Source: Pseudolabrys sp.
GTDB taxonomy: Bacteria > Pseudomonadota > Alphaproteobacteria > Rhizobiales > Xanthobacteraceae
Direction: 5' to 3'
Length of the DNA: 32,187 bases
Assembly: GCA_029255525.1 (NCBI GenBank)
Contig: JANLJK010000319.1
Coordinates: forward strand, 1-32,187
Shown here: positions 17,846-25,756 of the stretch, in pieces
How the letters are laid out: every line of letters starts with the position of its first letter
Position numbering within the stretch: the first letter of the stretch is position 1
The notes under the pieces: model-generated
What the model saw: only the letters and a program-made list of their open reading frames with translations
Databases searched by the model: none
What the model was told of the DNA's origin: nothing
Translations under genes and position numbers: made by a program

Positions 17846-18379
17846 TCAGGCAAGGTAGCCGATTGCGGCTGCAATCAATAAGGGTGCCGGCGGAATTTCG
17901 GAGCCAGCGGTCGCGTTGCGCTGCACAAAAAGAGCGACATTGGCTGGCACCGCCGTTGCCGCTTCGGCTTGCTTGCCTGCTCCACCCAAGAGCGATGGTG
18001 CAAGATTAAAGAGAAGGGCTTGCTCAACCTGTTCCGCGCGCAATTCGGCGGCGGCGATCTCCTTGCGTAGCTCCTTGACGGTATCGTCGGCCATCTCAGG
18101 GACGGACTTCATCGTCTGGCGGACCGCGCGCAACGGCCGCACCACGGTTTCATGCCAGCGGCGCACCTGGCCCTCAATGGTTGCGAGCGCCAAATCGTCG
18201 AGCGCGATGTTCCTTTCCGCACCGAGCCATGCGCAGAACAGAAGCACATTCACGTCGATGTTCAATGCGCTCTGCAGCGCGAGACATTCCGCGGCAACAC
18301 CGGGTTGCGCATAAACCGCTAGAGAAAATTTCCAAAACGGATTATCGCATCGAAGCACGGCGTTTCCTTGCGCGGGCAA
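17846..18379 (-). CDS. TIGR02444 (DUF2390) family protein
   Basis: 177 aa; N-terminal NPFWKFSLAVYAQPGVAAECLALQSALNIDVNVLLFCAWLG characteristic of the family. Confidence 0.75.
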   Translation of the reverse strand: MPAQGNAVLRCDNPFWKFSLAVYAQPGVAAECLALQSALNIDVNVLLFCAWLGAERNIALDDLALATIEGQVRRWHETVVRPLRAVRQTMKSVPEMADDTVKELRKEIAAAELRAEQVEQALLFNLAPSLLGGAGKQAEAATAVPANVALFVQRNATAGSEIPPAPLLIAAAIGYLA

Positions 18380-18432
18380 TTGCGTACGAAACGTTTACCA
18401 TCGTTCTCCCTTGTCGGGATAGGACCTTCGCC

Positions 18433-19860
18433 ATGGCCAATACTTCATCCGCTGCCAAAACCGCGCCGACCAATCGCCCGCAGCCGATCACCACATTGCG
18501 CGCCTGGCTCGATCATCTCGCCGCGCGTGATCGGCTGGCGGTCATCAAGCCCGGCACGGCGCTGAAGTTCGAACTGGCGGGGATCGCCAATCGCTTCGAT
18601 GGCCGGAAGGCGACATTGTTCCCGCGTCCCGACAATCATCCGATGCCGGTGTTGTCGGGGCTCACGTCCGACCGCCAATGGATGGCGGAAGCCATGGGCG
18701 TGGAACCGTCCGAGTTGCTGGCGCGCTTTCAGGACGCCGCGCTCAATCCGCTGCCCTGGAAAGAAGTCGAAAGCGCACCCGTGCAGCAGGTCGTGCATCG
18801 CGACGTCGATCTCACCAAGCAACTACCGATTCCGGTGCATAACGAGCACGACAACGGCGCCTATATCACCGCCGGGCTGATGATCGCGCGCAACCCCAAG
18901 ACCGGCGTGCAGAATGTGTCGATCCACCGCTTGCAGGTGAGTGGGCCGAATAGGCTCGGCGCGCTGCTGTTGCCGCGCCACACTTATACGTTCTTCGATA
19001 TGGCTGAGCGCGCCGGCCAGCCGCTCGATGTCGCCATCGTCGTCGGTGTCGATCCTTTAACCTTGCTTGCGTCGCAAGCCATCGCGCCGATCGACTTCGA
19101 CGAGCTCACCATCGCCGGTGCGCTGCACGGTGCGCCGCTGCCGGTGGTGAAATGCATTTCCAACGAGGTGCGCGTGCCGGCCGAGGCCGAGATCGTGATT
19201 GAGGGCCGCCTGCTGCCCAATGTGCGCGAGATGGAAGGCCCGTTCGGCGAATTCCCGCAATATTACGGCGAGCCGGCCAAGCGTCACGTTATCGAGGTGA
19301 CCGCACTGACGCACCGGAAGGACGCCATGTTCCATACCATCGTCGGCGGCGGGCTCGAACACTTGTTGCTCGGCGGCATTCCGCGCGAGGCGACCTTGCT
19401 GGCGCATCTCCGCCGCAGCTTCCCGAATGTTCGCGACGTCCATCTCGCCCGCGGCGGCGTCTGCCGTTATCATCTCTATGTGCAGATCGACAAACGTCAG
19501 GAAGGCGAGGCGAAGAACATCATGATGGGGGCCTTCGCCGGCCACTACGACATCAAGCACGTCGTCGTCGTTGATGAGGACGTCGACATTCATGATCCGA
19601 CGGAAGTCGAGTGGGCGGTGGCGACGCGCTTCCAGGCCGACCGCGATCTCATTGTCATTCCGGAAAGTCAGGGTTCCAAGCTCGATCCGTCGACGCGCAA
19701 CGGCGTCGGCGCGAAGATGGGCATGGATGCGACCAAGCCGCTCGATGCCGAGGAGATGAAATTCAAGCGCATCCGCGTGCCCGGCGAGGAAGAGATCGAT
19801 CTCGACCGCGTCGTCGGCAAGGAGTCGAGCGCCAAATGGCGCGACGCGGTGGGTGGTTAG
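18433..19860 (+). CDS. hmfF: UbiD-family decarboxylase; predicted HmfF-like 2,5-furandicarboxylate decarboxylase
   Basis: 475 aa from ATG 18433; UbiD signatures (VHRDVDLTKQLPIPVHNEHDNGAYITAGLMIARNP, EGPFGEFPQYYG, GIPREATLL, SQGSKLDPS); located between hmfA-E-like genes and a UbiX gene. Confidence 0.78.
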   Translation: MANTSSAAKTAPTNRPQPITTLRAWLDHLAARDRLAVIKPGTALKFELAGIANRFDGRKATLFPRPDNHPMPVLSGLTSDRQWMAEAMGVEPSELLARFQDAALNPLPWKEVESAPVQQVVHRDVDLTKQLPIPVHNEHDNGAYITAGLMIARNPKTGVQNVSIHRLQVSGPNRLGALLLPRHTYTFFDMAERAGQPLDVAIVVGVDPLTLLASQAIAPIDFDELTIAGALHGAPLPVVKCISNEVRVPAEAEIVIEGRLLPNVREMEGPFGEFPQYYGEPAKRHVIEVTALTHRKDAMFHTIVGGGLEHLLLGGIPREATLLAHLRRSFPNVRDVHLARGGVCRYHLYVQIDKRQEGEAKNIMMGAFAGHYDIKHVVVVDEDVDIHDPTEVEWAVATRFQADRDLIVIPESQGSKLDPSTRNGVGAKMGMDATKPLDAEEMKFKRIRVPGEEEIDLDRVVGKESSAKWRDAVGG

Positions 19861-19864
19861 GCCC

Positions 19865-20022
19865 GTCACCCTGAGGTGCTCGGCGCGCACCGATCTCGGA
19901 TTTACCCGAGATCGGCATCTTAGAGCACAAGTCGGCTAGAGCCGACTTGTGCTGCCGAGCCTCGAAGGGTCTGTGCCCGTCATCCTTCGAGGCTCGCTTC
20001 GCTCGCACCTCAGGATGACGGA
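19865..20022. repeat. Composite palindromic intergenic repeat between convergent ubiD and ubiX genes
   Basis: Hairpins cgatctcgg-atttac-ccgagatcg (19891-19914) and agcacaagtcggct-ag-agccgacttgtgct (19924-19953), and imperfect gtcatccttcgaggctcgc...gcacctcaggatgac (19979-20020). Confidence 0.8.
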
Positions 20023-20043
20023 TCAAGCTACGCGTAAGAAAAG

Positions 20044-20706
20044 TTACCGAGTTGAAGGCTCCTTCGCCCTCTTCTTCAACCCACCCCAGCGCCGCACGGT
20101 GCCGAGGTTAATGTCGAACAGGTCGAGGACGCGGCCGAGCGTATGGTCGACCATGTCTTCGAGCGATTGCGGCTTCGTGTAGAAGGCCGGCACCGGCGGA
20201 TAGACGATGGCGCCGGCTTCGGTCACCGCCGCCATGCTGCGGATATGGCCCAAGTGCAAGGGCGTCTCGCGCAGCATCAGCACGACCCGGCGGCGCTCCT
20301 TCATCGCGACATCGGCGGCGCGTGAAATGAGGTTGGCGGTCACGCCGGTTGCGATCTCGGCCATCGTCTTGATCGAGCAGGGTGCGATGACCATGCCGAG
20401 GTTCTGGAACGAGCCTGAGGAGCAGGCGGCACCGACATCCTGGTTCGGATGGACGATGTCGGCGAGCGCTTCGACATCGGATAGCTTGAAATCGGTCTCG
20501 CTCGCGATGGTCATCTGCGCCGCGCGCGAGATAATGAGGTGCGTCTCGATGTCGGTGTCTTTCAGAAGTTCCAGCAGGCGAATGCCGTAGATCGCACCGG
20601 AGGCGCCGCTGATGCCGACAATCAGCCGCTTAGCTGGATCGTTCGACGACTTCTTCGATTTGGTCTTTTGCAGCACCGTCGCTCCGTTCGATGATTGTCC
20701 GGCCAA
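20044..20706 (-). CDS. ubiX: UbiX-family flavin prenyltransferase (HmfG-like)
   Basis: RLIVGISGASGAIYGIRLLELLK, MVIAPCSIKTMAEIATG, RRVVLMLRETPLHLGHIRSM, PPVPAFYTKPQSLEDMVDHTLGRVLDLF. Confidence 0.92.
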   Translation of the reverse strand: MAGQSSNGATVLQKTKSKKSSNDPAKRLIVGISGASGAIYGIRLLELLKDTDIETHLIISRAAQMTIASETDFKLSDVEALADIVHPNQDVGAACSSGSFQNLGMVIAPCSIKTMAEIATGVTANLISRAADVAMKERRRVVLMLRETPLHLGHIRSMAAVTEAGAIVYPPVPAFYTKPQSLEDMVDHTLGRVLDLFDINLGTVRRWGGLKKRAKEPSTR

Positions 20707-20887
20707 GAAATATCACTCTACCGGAAAAGTCATCCGCTGCCTTTTGCGGTGGTCCGCGCCGAGGACGCATGACCACTGACGGAGGGCTCGCGTATCGAGC
20801 GCCGCGGTATCGCCGCGTCATTTACCCTACCGCGTAAGCTTAATTCGTGCCTTCGGTTAAGGCGGCACGCACTGGTTGCTATATATA

Positions 20888-20918
20888 ACAGATAAAATCT
20901 GTAGTACATATTTACTAC
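20888..20918. promoter_or_regulatory. AT-rich overlapping palindromes upstream of the secreted-protease operon
   Basis: acagat-aaa-atctgt (20888-20902) and gtagta-catatt-tactac (20901-20918), 12 nt upstream of the ATG at 20931, in an AT-rich island. Confidence 0.4.
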
Positions 20919-20930
20919 CGGAGTGAGGCG

Positions 20931-22625
20931 ATGGGGAGGCCTGTTGATCTTAGGCAGCGATTGAAAATCGCGCTGAGCGGCGTCGCGTTGCTTGGTCTCA
21001 TGGTTGCGACGGCGCCAATCTCGATCGCACAAACCCGCAAGACACCGGTGCCGATGCCACCGCCGCGGGCGGTGCTTGCGCCGCAAGCGCCATTGTCCCA
21101 AGCGCCGTCTCCATCGTCCGACATCCGAAGCGCGCAAACCGCACCCGCCGGCGGGCCGCTCGGTCAGCAGCCTTTGAACATGGTGCGCACCGCGCCGGAA
21201 CAGATCGGGCAAGTGCCCAACCACTTCTTTTGGATCCGCCCGGGGCTACAGGCCGTACAAGACCCAGTCGACGGGCAACTCGTCTTTATGAACGACGAAG
21301 GGCGCATCGTCGCGCGCGCCAGATTGCCAGCGGGTTTCGTCCCCGAAGAGGTTTTCGCCGAGGCGCACCAGATTCGTTTGATCGACGGCGGTCGCCGGCA
21401 GGTCGCGATCCCCCGCAATCTCGACGTGACCGCGACCGTTACATTGGCCGAGACGATGGTCGCGGCCAACAGCGGGATGCGCACGTTACAGCTGACGCGA
21501 CGTGGGTCGCAGGAGCTGCTGTATCGCGATAATTCGCGTAGCGGCTCCCCCGCTCTGGAAGTCCGATCCGTTACCGGCGGAACGTTGGCGCAGGCCTACG
21601 AGGTCGGTCCGGGCCGGGGCGACGATCGCTATGTCGTTACTGAGGAGATTGTCAGCGCCAAGCCGGCCATCAAGGTGCGCGTCTTCGTGCAGCGCTTCGA
21701 CCGAGCGGGCCATCTCACCGGGATGGTCTTCGTGCCGCTCGACGGCATGGACGCTGTCCCGCGTGATTTCATCACCGTCACCGGCGAGGGTGTGGTGCGC
21801 CAACTGGTGCCGACTGAAAGTGGCGTCAAAATCCGTCAATTTGAATTCTCTGCCGCGCCGGCGAAAGGGCGCAAATTCAATGACAGCGACCTCAGGGGCC
21901 TGGGCAAAGCCGGGCGCGAGCTTTCGGTCGAGACCAACATCGGTCAATTAGGAAACTTCAGCCGTTTTCAGAAAGCAAACGAGGTTCGCTTCAAGGTCGA
22001 CGTGCCGACCCCGCCAATCTCGCGCGAAGACGTCATCAAGGGCGCGAATGCCTATTTGTCCATCAACTGGATGATGGCGCCGGAGAACTTCATGCGCTCG
22101 GGTATCGAAAACACCTGCGTGCCTGGAGAGGCCAAGTTCTGGCGGCGTCCGACGCGGTTCACGCCGGAGACGATCGGCCAGACGATCGGCCCGATGCCCT
22201 ATCGCTGGGGCGGTGACGACACGCCGGCGACCTTCCGGCTGCGGCTCGATTGGGGCGCGCTCGCCGGCAGCATCTGCACCTGCCGTGATCCCGCGCTCGA
22301 TTACTGTCTGTTGTCAGCGTCGGTCGGCATCGACTGCTCGGGTCTGGTCTCGCGCGCCTGGGGTATCGAGAAGCGCGGCACCTCCGGTCTTCTCGACGTC
22401 AGTACCGAGGTGGACAGTCTTGCCGACGTGAAGCCTGGCGATGCGTTCGATTGGCCGGGACGGCATGTGCGTCTGTTCGTTAACAAAGCGCCGGGCGCGG
22501 CCACCGCCTATACCGTTATCGAAGCCTCGACGCGGCTGGAATGCGAGGGCGCGTGCATGCGCACATATCGTCCGAGCGAGCTCGACGGCTACCGCATCAT
22601 CCGTTATCGCGGCATCACGGATTGA
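20931..22625 (+). CDS. Secreted protein with C-terminal NlpC/P60-like cysteine peptidase domain
   Basis: Signal peptide; GIDCSGLVSRAWG (Cys codon 22335-22337), PGDAFDWPGRHVRLFVNK (His codon 22464-22466), TVIEAST. Confidence 0.65.
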   Translation: MGRPVDLRQRLKIALSGVALLGLMVATAPISIAQTRKTPVPMPPPRAVLAPQAPLSQAPSPSSDIRSAQTAPAGGPLGQQPLNMVRTAPEQIGQVPNHFFWIRPGLQAVQDPVDGQLVFMNDEGRIVARARLPAGFVPEEVFAEAHQIRLIDGGRRQVAIPRNLDVTATVTLAETMVAANSGMRTLQLTRRGSQELLYRDNSRSGSPALEVRSVTGGTLAQAYEVGPGRGDDRYVVTEEIVSAKPAIKVRVFVQRFDRAGHLTGMVFVPLDGMDAVPRDFITVTGEGVVRQLVPTESGVKIRQFEFSAAPAKGRKFNDSDLRGLGKAGRELSVETNIGQLGNFSRFQKANEVRFKVDVPTPPISREDVIKGANAYLSINWMMAPENFMRSGIENTCVPGEAKFWRRPTRFTPETIGQTIGPMPYRWGGDDTPATFRLRLDWGALAGSICTCRDPALDYCLLSASVGIDCSGLVSRAWGIEKRGTSGLLDVSTEVDSLADVKPGDAFDWPGRHVRLFVNKAPGAATAYTVIEASTRLECEGACMRTYRPSELDGYRIIRYRGITD

Positions 22626-22630
22626 GCCTC

Positions 22631-23605
22631 ATGGCAACACGGATCTCAGTCACTTTGATCGCCGCCGTGCTGTCGGCGTCAGTGTGTTCGCCGGCCCTGG
22701 CGATCTCCACGCTGGAGGACACGCTGCGCGACCTGCCGCGCATCATTCGAACGCCGTCGGCCTTCCCGCCGAACAATGCGGTTCACCGAAGCTTCAAAGG
22801 GCTGGGTGCGAATGAAAACGGCAACAATAACGGCAATGGCAATACATCTCCCGACTCGGGGCCGGGCGCCGATTCCATGCCGGCGGTCGTGCCGGCATCG
22901 GCATTTCCCTTCACGGCGGCCGTCAGCGAGGGCGCGGACCTGGAGAAGGATTTCCTTTGCGCGGGTGCGTTGGTTGCGCCGAACTGGATTCTGACGGCCG
23001 CGCATTGCACTTACAACATCGAACGCCGCTGGCCGAACAGCCTGGGCGTCTTTGCGTACCTGCAGATATCGAGCTTGGCGGCGCACGGGGGCGGTTTCGC
23101 GGTCGAACGGATCGTGCCGCATCCGCAATATGACGCTCGCACGCTGGCGAACGATATCGCTCTTTTGAAGATCGATACCGGGGGCCGGACCTCGGTGCAG
23201 CCAATTAGGCTTGAGGGGCCGCCTCCGGCAAAACAGGCCGGCGAGATTGCAACCATTCTCGGATGGGGCATCACCACCGATCAGCGGGGCCGGCAACATC
23301 GTGAAAGGCTTCAACTCATCCAGGGAGCCATCATCGACGACGGTGTTTGCTTCGGCGTCTCGAACTTTCCGGCGCTGCGGAGCTCCAACGTATTCTGTGC
23401 AAAATCGCTGTTGAAGTTTCACGACGTCTGCTTCCGCTTCGGCGGCAGCCCCGTCGTTCTATTCGACGATCAAGGGCGTCCCTATCTCGCCGGACTGGTT
23501 TCGTGGCCGGCGACCTGCCCGAGCGAAGGCCGCAAGCCGAACGTCTATGTCGATGTCCAATCCTATGTGCCATGGATCAGGAGCGTCATCGATGCGAAGA
23601 AATAG
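22631..23605 (+). CDS. Secreted trypsin-fold (S1) serine protease homolog, catalytic Ser motif degenerate
   Basis: Signal peptide; LTAAHCTYN and ANDIALLKI conserved; expected CxGDSGGP is CFRFGGSP. Confidence 0.82.
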   Translation: MATRISVTLIAAVLSASVCSPALAISTLEDTLRDLPRIIRTPSAFPPNNAVHRSFKGLGANENGNNNGNGNTSPDSGPGADSMPAVVPASAFPFTAAVSEGADLEKDFLCAGALVAPNWILTAAHCTYNIERRWPNSLGVFAYLQISSLAAHGGGFAVERIVPHPQYDARTLANDIALLKIDTGGRTSVQPIRLEGPPPAKQAGEIATILGWGITTDQRGRQHRERLQLIQGAIIDDGVCFGVSNFPALRSSNVFCAKSLLKFHDVCFRFGGSPVVLFDDQGRPYLAGLVSWPATCPSEGRKPNVYVDVQSYVPWIRSVIDAKK

Positions 23606-24512
23606 CTCAATCTCGCGCATGGCGCTTGTCTTGTTGGCCGGGCTGTTCGTCGCCGGCGAAGCGCTGCCCGTCCTGGCGCAAAGCGGCCTACGCCAGCTTC
23701 CGACGGTGCGGTCCGCGTATCAGCGTCGTGTCGACAGCATCGCCAGCGGCGAGCCTGAGCAGGTCTTCAGCGGCGCGGCGAGTGTGACCCCCAACCATGG
23801 CGCGCCATGGATGGTGTCGCTGCAAGTCTGGGGCGCGCGACGGCAGTTGGGTCATTTCTGTGGAGGGGCTGTCGTCGACCCAGCCTGGGTGCTGACCGCC
23901 GCGCATTGCCTCGCCGGTGCAGCCACGACGGCGGGTAGCGCGCCGGAGCCGAGCAAGATCCAGGTGATGACGGGCTCAAACGTGTTGTTCGCCGGCGGCA
24001 AGATCCTGACCGTCGACCGCTTCGTTATTCACCCCAACTATAATGTCACAGAGGAGCGAGTGCCTGTTAACGATCTCGCGCTGTTGCATGTCACCGGTGC
24101 GGCCTTGGAGCCGCTGCCGATCCTGCCGGAGGCCGCCGTGGCGGATGCTCTCAAGGACGGGTCCAAGGTGCGCATTTACGGCTGGGGCACTTCGTCGTTC
24201 CGCAACGCCGCGCCGATATCGAATACGCTGCTTTTTGCCTTTGTCGATGTCGTCGGCACCGGGAAGTGCAACGAACCAGCTGTCTATAACGGCGTCGTGA
24301 CCGACGCGATGTTCTGCGCGGGGCTCGGCTTTGCGGATGCGTGCCAGGGCGACAGCGGCGGCCCGGCTGTCGCTTATCTCAACGGCGAGCGATATCTTCT
24401 CGGCATCACGAGTTGGGGCGTCGGGTGCACCGACAAGAAATATCCCGGCGTGTATGTCAACGTCCCGAAATACAAAGGGTGGATTCAGTCCACGGTCGGC
24501 GGTACGCCGTGA
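23592..24512 (+). CDS. Secreted trypsin-like serine protease (S1)
   Basis: Signal peptide; LTAAHCL, VNDLALLHV, DACQGDSGGPAVAY. ATG at 23592, 14-bp overlap with previous gene. Confidence 0.92.
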   Translation: MRRNSSISRMALVLLAGLFVAGEALPVLAQSGLRQLPTVRSAYQRRVDSIASGEPEQVFSGAASVTPNHGAPWMVSLQVWGARRQLGHFCGGAVVDPAWVLTAAHCLAGAATTAGSAPEPSKIQVMTGSNVLFAGGKILTVDRFVIHPNYNVTEERVPVNDLALLHVTGAALEPLPILPEAAVADALKDGSKVRIYGWGTSSFRNAAPISNTLLFAFVDVVGTGKCNEPAVYNGVVTDAMFCAGLGFADACQGDSGGPAVAYLNGERYLLGITSWGVGCTDKKYPGVYVNVPKYKGWIQSTVGGTP

Positions 24513-25729
24513 GCGTCGTCAAAGCCATAGTGTTCATGCTGGCCGGCTGTGTACTGGCGCCGGCGCCGCTGGTCGCGCAGCAGGTGCAATACAATCTTGG
24601 GCCGCGCATGCTTTATCCGCCGCCGGTGCCCTCGCTGCGGTCGGACGTGCCGCTCGCCCAGCGTGATGCGTTCTCCCGCCTGACAGTGGGGACGAGGCTG
24701 CTGGCGGTCGGTCCGCGCATCATTGGTGGTGAACCCGCGCCGACGGGCGCTTTTCCGTGGGTCGCCTCGCTCGGCCTGAAAGTATCCAATCAGCAGGATG
24801 GACACTTCTGCGGCGGTGCGTTCATCGCGCCCAACTGGGTGATCACCGCCGCGCATTGCGTCAACAGCGAATCCGCAAACAAGATTCAGGTCTTGGGCAA
24901 TACCAATACGCTGAATCAAGGTGGCGCCATCCATTATGTGGACAAGATCATCATCCATGAGAAATACGACGCTGACGGAAGCGACTTCGACGTGGCGCTC
25001 CTGCATCTGGCGAAGCCCTTCAAGGGGCGCACTATCCGTCTGATCACCACGACGGATGCGCAGCGACTGGCGCGGCCGGGCGATATGGCGGTAGTCGCCG
25101 GTTGGGGCTTGACCGCGGAAGACGGTACGGTGTCGAACGTGTTGCGCCGCGTGACCGTGCAGTTCGTTTCCAATGCGACGTGCAACGGTCTCTCGTCCTA
25201 TAGCGGCGCCATTACCGACCGCATGATTTGCGCGGGCTTTCCGGAGGGCGGCAAGGACTCCTGCCAAGGCGACAGCGGCGGGCCGCTGATGGTGGCTGAC
25301 GGTGCTGGCAGCTATCTCCTGGCCGGGGTCGTGTCGTTTGGCGAAGGCTGCGGCCGGCCCAACAAATTTGGCGTTTATACCAACATCGCGGTCGTGCAGC
25401 CTTGGGTCGCTTCCAAGATTGGTTCCGGCCGCGAGGTCAGCGAGGCGCTGCCGGCGGCGACACCGGCACCGTCCGCCGCGCGCGGGCGGTCCGTTGCTCC
25501 GGCGCCAGTGCCGGAATCAAGCATCGCACCGGCCCCCCGGATCAAAAGTACGGTGGCGAGCAACAGTCGTGCGTCCGTGCCGCGGCAGGCACTGTCGAAG
25601 CGATCCGCGCTGCATGGCGGCAAGAAAAGCGAAGGCCGACGACTGACCGGAACGCCCGACAGGCGGTTGACGCCGCCGCCGCGCCGCGCCTCCTCCGCCG
25701 ATGATTCGCGATTCATCTTCAGGCGCTGA
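24509..25729 (+). CDS. Secreted trypsin-like serine protease (S1) with basic Pro/Ala/Arg-rich C-terminal tail
   Basis: GTG start overlapping previous stop (gtga); RIIGGEPAPTGAFPWVASL, ITAAHCV, DFDVALLHL, DSCQGDSGGPLMV. Confidence 0.9.
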   Translation: MSVVKAIVFMLAGCVLAPAPLVAQQVQYNLGPRMLYPPPVPSLRSDVPLAQRDAFSRLTVGTRLLAVGPRIIGGEPAPTGAFPWVASLGLKVSNQQDGHFCGGAFIAPNWVITAAHCVNSESANKIQVLGNTNTLNQGGAIHYVDKIIIHEKYDADGSDFDVALLHLAKPFKGRTIRLITTTDAQRLARPGDMAVVAGWGLTAEDGTVSNVLRRVTVQFVSNATCNGLSSYSGAITDRMICAGFPEGGKDSCQGDSGGPLMVADGAGSYLLAGVVSFGEGCGRPNKFGVYTNIAVVQPWVASKIGSGREVSEALPAATPAPSAARGRSVAPAPVPESSIAPAPRIKSTVASNSRASVPRQALSKRSALHGGKKSEGRRLTGTPDRRLTPPPRRASSADDSRFIFRR

Positions 25730-25756
25730 CCGGCGGCGCCGCGGCCTGCGGCTCAC

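Noticed and set aside
141-20022. Intergenic palindromic repeats as CRISPR arrays
   Set aside because: No regularly spaced direct repeats with unique spacers and no cas genes; they are isolated palindromes with different sequences.
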